Below are positions 1 through 7,500 of a DNA stretch of 48,106 nt, piece after piece. How positions within the stretch are numbered: the stretch's first letter is position 1; each line of letters opens with the position of its first letter. Where the stretch lies: positions 1-48,106 of the IMG/VR virus record IMGVR_UViG_3300033147_000207. The stretch is one strand, 5' to 3'. A program made the translations under genes and the position numbers. The DNA is from a virus. The notes under the pieces are model-generated. The model was given only the letters and a program-made list of their open reading frames with translations, was not told the DNA's origin and ran no database searches.

Positions 1-114
1 AGTTCGCCATTCGTGAGCGTTCGGCCAATTGCGATTTGGTACGTGGTTTTCGTGGTCGAGTTCTTCATTTGATTCTCCAGTTGCGCGTTGCGCGGTTCGT
101 GTGCGCTCGCACGA
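1..114. repeat. Terminal direct repeat, left copy
   Basis: Identical base for base to the last 114 bases of the window. This is either assembly overlap of a circular map or a short true terminal repeat. Bases 1..68 (minus strand) are the first codons of the gene that is complete at 47860..48060, so this left copy holds only a fragment of it. Confidence 0.97.
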
Positions 115-128
115 TATTGTGCGAGCGC
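103..128. repeat. Perfect 10-bp inverted repeat at the contig junction
   Basis: GCGCTCGCAC (103-112) and GTGCGAGCGC (119-128) are perfect inverted repeats around the 6-base loop GATATT. The contig end (base 114, equal to base 48106) falls inside the loop. The hairpin lies between the genes starting at 427 and at 68/48060, so it could be a terminator-like or processing structure, or an assembly break point. Confidence 0.7.
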
Positions 129-132
129 GTTG
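111..132. repeat. 22-bp direct repeat, copy 1
   Basis: This 22-bp block, beginning ACGATATTGTGCGAG, recurs exactly at 224-245. This copy is intergenic and overlaps the right arm of the 103-128 hairpin; the other copy is inside the 94-aa gene. The period is 113 bp. Confidence 0.9.
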
Positions 133-142
133 CGAGTCGTTT

Positions 143-427
143 TCAGTCGCGGGAGTCGAGCATCGTCAGTTCAAATTCGAGTTGCTTCTGGATCTCGGTG
201 AACGATCCCCCAACGCAGTCGCGACGATATTGTGCGAGCGCGTTGAGCATCGCGGTGCGAAAGTCGAGGGCGATTGTGAGCGCATTCGAGGGCTCGAAAT
301 TCTGGTCATCGTCGCGGGCATCATTCGTTTCGGAAACGCATTCTTCGATCAGGCACGTGAGCGAGTTCAAGTCATTGTGGGCATCGTCGAGAAGCGAATT
401 CGCTTGGGCGTCGGTTAATTTTCTCAT
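143..427 (-). CDS. Hypothetical acidic protein (94 aa), first early gene
   Basis: Not a family I recognise. The protein is short, acidic and probably mostly helical (it starts MRKLTDAQANSLLDDAHNDL), with two cysteines near the middle and no membrane segment. The open frame extends upstream to 487, but the ATG at 427 is preceded by AGGAG at good spacing, while the extra 20 codons would come from a simple GCGTT-type repeat, so 427 is preferred. It is the first gene read after the non-coding region 428..1138 and probably starts the early block. A role in early host interaction is only inference from position. Confidence 0.75.
   Translation of the reverse strand: MRKLTDAQANSLLDDAHNDLNSLTCLIEECVSETNDARDDDQNFEPSNALTIALDFRTAMLNALAQYRRDCVGGSFTEIQKQLEFELTMLDSRD
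224..245. repeat. 22-bp direct repeat, copy 2
   Basis: Exact second copy of bases 111-132, located within the coding sequence at 143..427. It lacks the left half of the inverted repeat that flanks copy 1. Confidence 0.9.
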
Positions 428-448
428 CGTGGCTCCTGTTTCGTTTCG

Positions 449-485
449 CGTTGCGTGTTTCGCGTTGCGTTGCGTTGCGTTGCTC
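449..485. repeat. Simple GCGTT/GCGTTTC repeat upstream of the first early gene
   Basis: The plus strand reads as short tandem units related to TTTCGCGTTGCGT and GCGTT. It lies just upstream of the ribosome site of the gene at 143..427. Function is unknown; it may simply be slippage-prone sequence in a leader. Confidence 0.7.
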
Positions 486-526
486 ATGTCTCTAACTTAC
501 ATCCATCGTTTGAATCGTGCAAATTA

Positions 527-543
527 GAGCGCAAATCGAGCGC
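527..543. repeat. Short copy of the intergenic repeat core
   Basis: GAGCGCAAATCGAGCGC occurs here and inside both 38-bp repeats at 771-787 and 885-901. A degraded relative, ATCGAGCGCAAAATGAG, lies near 631-647. Confidence 0.85.
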
Positions 544-610
544 GCGGAACTCGTTTATTTGCAACAGTTACGCGCTATTCCCATTTTTCTGGAATTTAGT
601 TTCAACGTTT

Positions 611-631
611 TTCGAGCGTTTTTCGCTCGAA
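611..631. repeat. 8-bp inverted repeat
   Basis: TTCGAGCG and CGCTCGAA flank a five-T loop (619-623). A similar CGAGCG word is also the core of the nearby direct repeats, so this may be a protein-binding site rather than a terminator. Confidence 0.7.
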
Positions 632-731
632 TCGAGCGCAAAATGAGTCGAAAAACGGGCAACTACGGCAACTAAAGGACTTAGGCGCGGCGGCAAAGCC
701 CCGAGCGGAAGTCTCGTGCCTGCCGCAGTTA

Positions 732-746
732 GAGCGATCCTCGCTC
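732..746. repeat. 6-bp inverted repeat
   Basis: GAGCGA and TCGCTC flank a 3-base loop just ahead of the first 38-bp direct repeat. It is short, and function is unknown. Confidence 0.55.
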
Positions 747-750
747 AGAG

Positions 751-788
751 CGCGTAGGAGCGTCGAGGTTGAGCGCAAATCGAGCGCA
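751..788. repeat. 38-bp direct repeat, copy 1
   Basis: Begins CGCGTAGGAGCGTCGAGG and ends AATCGAGCGCA. It matches 865-902 at 37 of 38 positions (A759 versus G873). The copies are 114 bp apart, compatible with iterons or operators. Confidence 0.92.
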
Positions 789-864
789 TAGAATCACGCG
801 AGCGGGGCTAGAATCGAGCGTAGGGGCGAGCTGGGGCGCCCGCTCGACGCGATTTCAAGGGAAC

Positions 865-902
865 CGCGTAGGGGCGTCGAGGTTGAGCGCAAATCGAGCG
901 CA
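865..902. repeat. 38-bp direct repeat, copy 2
   Basis: Second copy of the repeat at 751-788, with a single difference. It lies in the non-coding region between the late and early blocks. Confidence 0.92.
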
Positions 903-1059
903 CACGCTCGCATTCGCCCGTCAGGAAAAGCGCGTGGGGGCGCTCTGGGCCATATCGGAATCTGAGGTAAAAAACCGTGTTTTCGCCCAGATAATCGCGC
1001 GGCCCGCTTGACGGGAACTCACCCTGGGTGTAGCGCGTTTTGGGCTCACCCGACGCTCG

Positions 1060-1103
1060 AAAAAAACCGAACTCGGCCGATCACGCGGGGACGTTTCGGC
1101 CGA
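1060..1103 (-). terminator. Candidate rho-independent terminator of the late genes
   Basis: Read on the minus strand, TCGGCCGA (1103-1096) pairs with a second TCGGCCGA (1080-1073) across a 15-base loop. After six more bases there is a run of seven T (1066-1060). It lies 36 bp downstream of the last late gene, which ends at 1139. The spacer between stem and T-run makes it imperfect, but position and orientation fit. Confidence 0.55.
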
Positions 1104-1138
1104 TGGATCAGTTTCCAAACGGGCGCCGGGTAAGTTTT

Positions 1139-1297
1139 TCAGTTTCGGTTTTCAACTTTGGCCCGCCAGATCGCCAACAACTGCCAAACGCCCGCAATGG
1201 CCATGCCCGCCAAAGTTGTCGGGAGCCCGAGCTGCTTCACCACGAAAACAAAAGCCTGCGCAGCTTCCATCCATTCCGAAGCCGGGCATTCCATCAT
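1139..1297 (-). CDS. Small membrane protein (52 aa), last gene of the lysis region
   Basis: Not recognised as a family. The product begins MMECPASEWMEAAQAF and has a hydrophobic stretch at about residues 24-45 (core LAGMAIAGVWQLLAIW) followed by a short charged tail, so one membrane segment is likely. Its first ATG (1297) overlaps the stop of the upstream gene as ATGA, and a second in-frame ATG at 1294 gives TGATG; either suits the coupling used throughout this genome. It ends the membrane-protein run that follows the endolysin, so it could be a holin, antiholin or other small lysis helper. Confidence 0.7.
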   Translation of the reverse strand: MMECPASEWMEAAQAFVFVVKQLGLPTTLAGMAIAGVWQLLAIWRAKVENRN

Positions 1298-2121
1298 GGC
1301 CGCCAGCGGTCAATCCAAAACGAAACCAGGTACTCGACGCTCAGCGGGAATTCAGTCGAGCACGACCCGGTGTCGTAGTTGCAATCCGACGCGGTGGAAA
1401 AGTGATACCCAAGCAGGCCCGTGTGACCGATGCGGCCGCGACCACGGAAATGCGCGCCGAGCTTCAGCGCCGACGAGCTGCCGAGCGACACGCCGATCGC
1501 CGGCGCTACCGACCACACCCGTCGCTTGGCCCTGACCTTCAGAAACTCAGTCGCGTCCGCGTTGAAGTCGCCGACGCCGACGAAGTGCTCCTGGCCGCCG
1601 GTCACATTCCACAACTCAGCGCGACCAACCAGAACCGCGTTGCCCTCGTCAGTCTTCAGCTCGGCCGAGATCACCACCGCCTCGAGGGCGATCGGAACGG
1701 AAAGCAGCGCAACGGTTCGCTGATCGACCAACGGCTTACAAACCACGGTGAGGTTCACCACACCGTCGGGGCACGGGACAAGCAGCGGCTCGGCGCTCTC
1801 CTCGGCCTCCAGCTCGGCGATGCGGGCCTCGGCATCCCCAAGCAGGTCTTGCAGCGTGGTGTTGATTGGGTTGGTTCTAACGGTGGTCACGGCGGTGGGC
1901 GTTGTGTTCGGCGGCAGCGGCCCTACCTCGAGGTCATCAAGCAGCGTTCGCAGCTCAGCCGTCTTGGCGTCAGCAGCAACTATCTCGCCGCGAGCCGTCC
2001 TCAGTTCGGCGTCAGCCGTTCGGCGCTGCTCCGACACCTGGTCGTCGCGGTAAGCCTTCGCGGCCAGCACACCGGCAAGCAGCAGCACCAGGATCAGCGC
2101 CAGCCAATACCGGGTCTTCAT
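1294..2121 (-). CDS. Membrane-anchored periplasmic protein with coiled coil and beta-rich C-terminus (275 aa)
   Basis: The protein starts with a membrane anchor or signal at about residues 5-22 (MKTRYWLALILVLLLAGVLA). A helical, Glu/Ala/Arg-rich stretch follows (about 28-66), then a Pro/Thr linker and second helix. The C-terminal half (about 120-275) is rich in predicted beta strands with several Gly-aromatic turns and two cysteines near the end. Type II anchoring plus coiled coil recalls inner-membrane spanins, but at 275 residues it is much longer than Rz proteins and I see no partner lipoprotein beside it. It overlaps both neighbours by four bases and belongs to the lysis region by position. 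Confidence 0.8.
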   Translation of the reverse strand: MKTRYWLALILVLLLAGVLAAKAYRDDQVSEQRRTADAELRTARGEIVAADAKTAELRTLLDDLEVGPLPPNTTPTAVTTVRTNPINTTLQDLLGDAEARIAELEAEESAEPLLVPCPDGVVNLTVVCKPLVDQRTVALLSVPIALEAVVISAELKTDEGNAVLVGRAELWNVTGGQEHFVGVGDFNADATEFLKVRAKRRVWSVAPAIGVSLGSSSALKLGAHFRGRGRIGHTGLLGYHFSTASDCNYDTGSCSTEFPLSVEYLVSFWIDRWRP

Positions 2122-2351
2122 GACTGCGCCTGATTCTCAGGAGGCTTCGGCTTCCCGGCAGGAGGCTTCGGCTTCCCGGCCGACGAGCGCATGAACAAAG
2201 CGCCGCCTACGCCGAGCATCCCCACCCAGGCCGGCAAGAAGTCGGGCGCATAGCCGCCCTGAATCCCCATGCCGACAACAGCCAACAAGGCGCGAAGCGC
2301 CCCGATGAACCGGCCCTCGTCCATCAGCAAGCTCTTGAGGTAAGGGAACAT
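2118..2351 (-). CDS. Holin-like small membrane protein (77 aa)
   Basis: Two hydrophobic segments, at about residues 15-34 (IGALRALLAVVGMGIQGG) and 39-56 (LPAWVGMLGVGGALF), are followed by a basic, proline-rich tail with the unit AGKPKPP in tandem. Size, two-helix topology and charged C-terminal tail match typical holins, though no family could be confirmed by eye. The start ATG shares one base with the upstream stop (TGATG) and the stop overlaps the next start (ATGA). It is the best holin candidate in the cassette, but its membrane-protein neighbours compete for that role. Confidence 0.75.
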   Translation of the reverse strand: MFPYLKSLLMDEGRFIGALRALLAVVGMGIQGGYAPDFLPAWVGMLGVGGALFMRSSAGKPKPPAGKPKPPENQAQS

Positions 2352-2668
2352 CAGTGGCCTCGCTTTCGCTGAATCAGTTCGCGGTTGCTATGCGCGGCGT
2401 AAAGCTGCGCCAAACCGGCGAGCAACAGCAACGCAGGACGGATCGGCCCGCTGCCGCCGAGCCAAAACCACACCGCGACAAACACGCCGACCTTGAGAAC
2501 AACCATCGCTGTGCGCCAACCGCTTTGACCAGCGAGCCACTCCACAGCTTCGTTGCGCTCACCGAAACCGAAGCGCCGCAAGTCAACCAGCGCACGCTTC
2601 GTGGTGTAGAAATCCAGCGCCGCACCGATCCAGAACACGACCACAGCAACGATCAAGAAAGCAGTCAT
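2351..2668 (-). CDS. Three-helix membrane protein, DUF5658-like (105 aa)
   Basis: Hydrophobic segments occur at about residues 3-20, 53-70 and 76-90. Between the first two lies a conserved-looking segment, LDFYTTKRALVDLRRFGFGERNEA, resembling the D-x-x-T ... E-x-N signature of small DUF5658-type membrane proteins. The ATG at 2668 has GGAGG seven bases upstream. It sits between a coiled-coil membrane protein and the two-helix holin candidate. Role in lysis is inferred only from location; a second holin or antiholin is possible. Confidence 0.75.
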   Translation of the reverse strand: MTAFLIVAVVVFWIGAALDFYTTKRALVDLRRFGFGERNEAVEWLAGQSGWRTAMVVLKVGVFVAVWFWLGGSGPIRPALLLLAGLAQLYAAHSNRELIQRKRGH

Positions 2669-2671
2669 GGC

Positions 2672-2992
2672 TCAACCTCCGTTTTTGACTATCCACCAGA
2701 CGAGCAACGGAGCAAACAAGCTCCCGAAGAAACCGCTGCCAAGCGCCATCCGAACCTGCCACATACGCAGACCGTCCAGGCGTTGAGCGTTGTTGCTTGT
2801 CTCCAGCGCAGCAATTCGAACCAGCAAAGGCGGCTTACCGTTGCCGCGGAACTGCCGCAGCACCTCGGCCAGCTCCACGCGCAGCTCGGCCACTTCAATG
2901 CGGGCCGCCTGAAGATTGTTCGCATCGACGGATTGCTGTCTCATTGCTCCGAGCACTTCCCGAAGCAGTTCGGTGTCGGTGTTGGAAGGCAT
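2672..2992 (-). CDS. XhlA-like coiled-coil protein with C-terminal membrane anchor (106 aa)
   Basis: The N-terminal 75 residues form a probable coiled coil (MPSNTDTELLREVLGAMRQQ onward, with ELRVELAEVLRQF). They are followed by the basic segment LRMWQVRMALG and a C-terminal membrane helix (about 83-102, GFFGSLFAPLLVWWIV). This is the architecture of XhlA/hemolysin-type phage proteins that assist cell lysis. The open frame extends to 3205, but the ATG at 2992 overlaps the upstream stop by one base (TAATG), and the longer reading has an unlikely composition. The assignment is by architecture, not clear sequence identity. Confidence 0.75.
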   Translation of the reverse strand: MPSNTDTELLREVLGAMRQQSVDANNLQAARIEVAELRVELAEVLRQFRGNGKPPLLVRIAALETSNNAQRLDGLRMWQVRMALGSGFFGSLFAPLLVWWIVKNGG

Positions 2993-3189
2993 TATCCAGC
3001 ACCGCCCCGGTTCTCTGCTTCGAGGCGATCTATCAAGAGCTCCATGCGCTTGATTCGCACCTCGTGGGTCGGGTCTTCGTACCATGGGAAGTGCCCCGAT
3101 ACTGGCTTGTGCCACCAGACCAACACACCGAGAAAAATCACAGTGAGCAACGATGCAATCGTATCCACGATGAACCAGAACTCGAACAT
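2992..3189 (-). CDS. Small membrane protein with coiled-coil tail (65 aa)
   Basis: Starts MFEFWFIVDTIASLLTVIFLGVLV, giving a membrane segment over about residues 4-26. A cytoplasmic-type tail ends in a helical, charged stretch (VRIKRMELLIDRLEAENRGG). The ATG at 3189 has GGGAGG upstream and overlaps the endolysin stop (TGATG). Longer in-frame reading to 3285 overlaps the endolysin gene and is rejected. Probably part of the lysis set; no specific function can be assigned. Confidence 0.75.
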   Translation of the reverse strand: MFEFWFIVDTIASLLTVIFLGVLVWWHKPVSGHFPWYEDPTHEVRIKRMELLIDRLEAENRGGAG

Positions 3190-3533
3190 CAGGCCCTCCC
3201 GCCATGGGTCATGGAGTAATGGTTCCCGTCGCGGCGTTTGAACCTGCCGCCCCAACGGCACAGCTCGTGCTGCCGCTCCCACCATTCCCCGAGAACGCGA
3301 TGCGCCTCGGTCGAGGACAAGTACTTGCCGTCCTTGAACAGATTCAAGTCGATCGCCAATTTGCTGCGATGCAACGAATACAGAATGCCCGTGCCCGCAG
3401 CTACGTTCGCCTCGGCAGCCGCTTTGCTGCGCCAGGCCTCGCCCAACGTGATCTCGTAACCAAGCGTGGTGGCCCGCAGGATCAGTCGAGCCACGAGGTA
3501 AGCGAACAAGCTCTGCTTCTCACGCAAGGTCAT
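3189..3533 (-). CDS. Endolysin: M15-type peptidoglycan peptidase (114 aa)
   Basis: A compact single-domain zinc peptidase of the M15 (VanY / L-Ala-D-Glu endopeptidase) type, expected to cut the peptide of peptidoglycan for host lysis. Visible hallmarks are the zinc-ligand pattern S-L-H55-x6-D62 with LAIDLNLFKDGKYL, and the final histidine in RWGGRFKRRDGNH105YS. The length matches stand-alone phage M15 endolysins. A GTG at 3539 is in frame, but the ATG at 3533 has GGAG upstream and gives the usual ATGA overlap with the preceding gene. There is no signal peptide, so release should depend on a holin from the membrane proteins that follow. Confidence 0.92.
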   Translation of the reverse strand: MTLREKQSLFAYLVARLILRATTLGYEITLGEAWRSKAAAEANVAAGTGILYSLHRSKLAIDLNLFKDGKYLSSTEAHRVLGEWWERQHELCRWGGRFKRRDGNHYSMTHGGRA

Positions 3534-3937
3534 GGGCACAACTCCACAGGACAGGCCACAGCAACGCCGTGGGTCATAGCAACAGCACCGCTCTCGTACT
3601 CAGCCGTGAACTGGAAGTAAGTCACCGCGCCGAGGATCTGCGCGGACGGGAGCATCGGGTCCAAAGCCGTGTCGCTGTAACGATCCGTAACACCGAGATT
3701 CAGCCGTTGGCACACAGGCCAAACATTCGGGTCCCAACTCCACATCTCGTAGACAGCAACAATGCCGCCGTGAACAACGTGCTCAGGGGCGGGCGGACCC
3801 ATCGGGAGATCCCAACACCACGTATCGGCCGCCGGCGGGAAGCACGAGACAGGTGCGGCCGCCCGGGTTGCAATGGAATAGGCCAGCAGCAGCAGCAGGA
3901 ACACGCACACCACGCCGAGCTTCTCGTTTCGTGTCAT
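3530..3937 (-). CDS. Exported or membrane-anchored protein of unknown function (135 aa)
   Basis: After MTRNEK there is a strong hydrophobic segment (about 8-22, GVVCVFLLLLLAYS), then an alanine-rich stretch and an extracytoplasmic domain with six cysteines (first at APVSC, last at VELCP). This suggests a signal peptide or anchor and disulfides. The ATG at 3937 has GGGAGAGG upstream and overlaps the methyltransferase stop by four bases; the frame is open to 4009 without a better start. It lies just before the endolysin. I do not recognise the fold. Confidence 0.75.
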   Translation of the reverse strand: MTRNEKLGVVCVFLLLLLAYSIATRAAAPVSCFPPAADTWCWDLPMGPPAPEHVVHGGIVAVYEMWSWDPNVWPVCQRLNLGVTDRYSDTALDPMLPSAQILGAVTYFQFTAEYESGAVAMTHGVAVACPVELCP

Positions 3938-4551
3938 GTGACCCAACCTCTCCCGATCATACGAGCCTTCCCAGGTCGAACGGAGCCAAGCCCTTGCCTC
4001 GGCGCCCAACGGTCGAGCACGACCAGCTCCCGGCCCTCCTCCTGCATTACAACACGACTTCGGAACCCGCGAGGAGTTCTGTCGCCTACGTCGCGCTGAA
4101 GCAACAGCCGCGAACCGAGATTCGGGAGTAAAGCGCGCAAAATGTTACGAAAGGGCCGCCGACCCAGTAGCTCGTCCACATCGAGGCTAATCACATCGAA
4201 GGTGCGCCCCTGGTTTGCCAGCACCTCGAGGTAATTGTCGGCGTCGGCGTGAGTCACGACACGTTCGGCGTTCTCCTCGGAGTCCTCGAACAGCCCACCG
4301 CCGCGATGCAACCGCCAAAGCTCAATGATGTCGCTCGACCATTCCACCGTCTCGAGATGGGAAACCGCAACCGATCTTGCGAGGGCTCTACGAGTTACAC
4401 CGAAGCCCAAACCGATCTCGAGAACAGATCCGTGCGCCATGCTCCCGACAGCATGATTCAACCGGCGCCACCTCCGTCGAGCAACCACGTTGCCGCGATA
4501 GAACAAGTCCCTGTTGTTCGCTACTTCGGCGTCCCCGCGTCGATGGTTCAT
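3934..4551 (-). CDS. Class I SAM-dependent methyltransferase (205 aa)
   Basis: A Rossmann-fold methyltransferase. The glycine-rich SAM motif I is VLEIGLGFG (residues 43-51), and the acidic end of strand 2 is in HLETVEWSSD (E70). Motif-IV-like FDVISLDVDELLG (about 117-129) resembles spermidine-synthase-type enzymes more than DNA methyltransferases, with no NPPY or DPPY motif. The start ATG shares one base with the stop of the giant tail gene. The substrate is unknown; its place directly after the tail-tip gene suggests modification of a virion or host-surface component, which is inference only. Confidence 0.82.
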   Translation of the reverse strand: MNHRRGDAEVANNRDLFYRGNVVARRRWRRLNHAVGSMAHGSVLEIGLGFGVTRRALARSVAVSHLETVEWSSDIIELWRLHRGGGLFEDSEENAERVVTHADADNYLEVLANQGRTFDVISLDVDELLGRRPFRNILRALLPNLGSRLLLQRDVGDRTPRGFRSRVVMQEEGRELVVLDRWAPRQGLGSVRPGKARMIGRGWVT

Positions 4552-7500
4552 CAGTCGATCTCCACCGGAGTGATACTGAGAGCCTCGCGGCCGCCGGCAG
4601 GGAAGCTGCCGCTACCGCCACCACCCACCGCGGTCCCGTAATCCCCGGTTGTGCCGTCAGCAGGAGTCACGCCGATCGCTTCACCGGGGTGAGGCGTCCA
4701 AGTGTGAATGCCCTTGCCCTTGAAAACACCCACCTTGTCGCAAAAGACTTTGTTGGTCGAGTCGCACTCCACCCAGATCTCCAGCGCAGCAGCGGGAACC
4801 CCGGAGTCGATCTGAACCTCGCCGAGAGCGAAGCCGCGGTAGCTCCCCGAACCCAGAGGAATGCGATCGGCCGCAATAGTCAAGAGCGTCTGCGACCAAC
4901 CGCCGCCGCCGGAGACTTCGCGCAACACCACTCGCACCTCGCCGTCGGGGACAGCCGATTCGTAAGCGCACTTCAAGACCACGGAAACCCAACTGTCCGG
5001 GTCGAGGTGCTTTCGCGTGGCGTTGGTTATGGCAAGCGGGAACGTCGCCCACACCGAAGAAGTGGCCGGGCCTGTACCTGCCGTGAGAATGGCAAGGCTC
5101 GCTGCTACGCTGGCCGAACCGCCCGCACCACCGTTGAAATCCACCGTCCAGAAACTCGCCGGGTGATCGTTGTCGAAGTCGCCGTCCCAGACCAAGTTCA
5201 CCGGGTTGAAGTGCTGCGCCTCGTTCGGGTCCAAGTCCTCGGAGGAGTTCTTGTAGACAGTCACCGTCACCACGTTGGACTCGTTCATGAAGTTGTCGGC
5301 GCCGTCGAGGTTGGTGACCACATCCAAGCCACGCGGGACAGCTTTGAAGAACAGCTCGGTCTCCAGCAGCTCCTCGGCCACATCAACCGTCACCAGAGTC
5401 TTTGCGCCAGGCGCAACGCGGATAAGCAAGTTCTCCTCGGACGCACCGAAAATGGCGGTGGTGCCACAGTGAATCCCGATGGAGTCGTACATGCCCTTCA
5501 TTACCGCTGCGCCGGTCCACGGAGCTGCGCCTGCGCCAATAGTCACCTCGAGAGAAACCTTCCCGTTGGTCGACCAGGAGTTGGTGATCGTGATGGCCGG
5601 CACCAGTAAGGCCGGGCCGCTCTCGCCTGCACCGCCTTCGCCCACAGGGAAAGGGTGATCGGTGAATACGTCAATCTCCGGGGACCAACTGTCGAACCTC
5701 ATGTACAACCGTTCCGGCGAGCAGCGCAACGTCGTACTCAGATCCTCGTTCAACTCCGAAGAGGCCAGCCGACCGTAAATCAGCGAGTCAGCCGGGAGAG
5801 GCTTACCGGCGATGCGATCGCCGCGCTCAACCAACAGGCCCTCCAGCCCGGTGGTCACGCTGAAGCCGCGAGCGTGCTTCGCGTTGTCACTGTGGCCCCC
5901 AGAGAGCGCACCGAGATGAGCCCACTTCGCCAAAGCTACCCGACGAGCCTGCCACGATGTGTTCACGCCGATCGCCTTCATCGGCAGCTCGGACACGTAG
6001 TCGTTCCCACCGGCTTGCGCGTCGGTGAAGTCCACAATGCGCGTCGCGGGGCCGTTGTTCCCCTCTGCTGTGTACGTGATCCGAACCACGTTCGCCAACG
6101 ACTGCCGAGCCCGACGCCGATCCAACTTCAGTATGTGGTCGATCATCCCGCGGCCGTGCGTGGTCGTTGAGTCCGCCTCAACCTCGAACGTCTCTTCGGT
6201 GTCGAGCCGTTTCTTGATTCGGAGGCCCAATTTCCCGTTGCGATGGTAGAAGTAGCCGGGGAAGCAACTCATGACCGCATCCAGAGCTGCGGTCAAAGGG
6301 CCGCGCCGGTCAATCGCTACGTTGCAAGTCCAACGCGGAACCTTCTGCTGCAGCCGATCGCCGACGTTGGGTTCGTTCGCTGGAATCGGTACTCCGGGCG
6401 ACAAGGAGATCAGGTTGTTCACCGGGTCGATCTTGTTGACGTAGTTCGGCGGGATAGTCGAAGCACCGTTCACGAACAGCTCGTAAGCGCCCGGCTCGGC
6501 GATGAAAGAACCGTCGAAGGTCGCACCGGCCATGAAACCGTTGATGCTCTGAACAACCAACGTCGAAGCGAAAGGCGACACGAACTCAATCAGCGTGTCG
6601 GCGTCGTCGCCGAAAAGCAGCTCGTCGCACTGAGCCGCCGCGGTGATGAACGAGCCGTAGTCAATCATCTCGGGCGGGAAGCCCGCACCGTAACGCTGGT
6701 TCAACAGCAAGTCGAGTAAACACCACGACGGGTTGTTCGACCATGCGGGCGTGCTCGCAACTCCGTCCGAATCGTAGGTCGGGATCTTCAGCCCACGAAT
6801 TTGCGTCAACACTTGCGGCGCGGTGGACTCGTTGAAGTCCTCGAGCGGCGCGGACGATTCCGCGAACTCGGTATCGCTGACGAGAATCATATAGGCCATC
6901 CGCGAATAGGATGTCCCGGTGGCGCTGCGGAAGTCGCGCCCTTGCGTGGTGATTTCTTTCATCCCTGGGTGAATGAAGTTCCCGGTGAGCACCGCCTCGT
7001 CGGTCTGCCAATCCGATTCGGTGTAGATCGTGTCAACCCCGACCAAGCCGCGCCGGAACCAACCCTGAACCCCGTCGAAGTTCACGTTGGTGGACACAAC
7101 CAGGTCGCGCACACGGGCGCTGTAGACTCGATCAATCTCGCCCTCGCCGATGCAGTAGAACCAGCACGGCAAGTCGCCGGTAGGACCGGCCAACGTGGGC
7201 GTGACACCCTCAAGCCATACCTTCTCAACCGGCGGTGGGTACAGCCCGACAAACCCGTAGATCAACGGGATCGGCAGGAACTTGTAGACGTTCTCACGCT
7301 GAAACGCCTCTTCGTTCGAGATGGAGCCGAGCAGCGAACCGTACTGTGCATACGTCAAGAACTGATTCGGCCCGCCAGGATCGGAGATGAACGGGCCAAT
7401 GCCCAACAAGATCTCCAGAGCCGACTGCGGAATGGTTTGGCCTTGCTCGATGGTCTTCGCTACGCCCGCAGCGCCGCCGTAGCGGTGCAATTGCGTACGC

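Larger units (their letters stand above)
428..1138. other. Non-coding regulatory or origin region (711 bp)
   Basis: No open frame here has a convincing start on either strand. The region separates the end of the late genes (1139) from the first early gene (427). It contains a terminator-like structure at 1060-1103, two 38-bp direct repeats at 751-788 and 865-902, a shorter related copy at 527-543, perfect small inverted repeats at 611-631 and 732-746, and an AT-richer patch around 500-625. This mix suits an early promoter/operator region or a replication origin. I could not identify a convincing sigma70 promoter in it. Confidence 0.7.

Noticed and set aside
921-1118. Minus-strand frame of 65 codons in the non-coding region
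   Set aside because: It crosses the terminator structure and T-run, has no Shine-Dalgarno site, and its composition looks random.
1216-2133. Plus-strand open frame of 305 codons
   Set aside because: It lies opposite the 275-aa, 52-aa and holin-region genes, has the Arg/Pro/Gln-rich composition of an antisense shadow in GC-rich DNA, and no ribosome site. The same holds for other long plus-strand frames (4377..5609, 6801..7955, 12376..13662, 19723..21447, 33138..34262).
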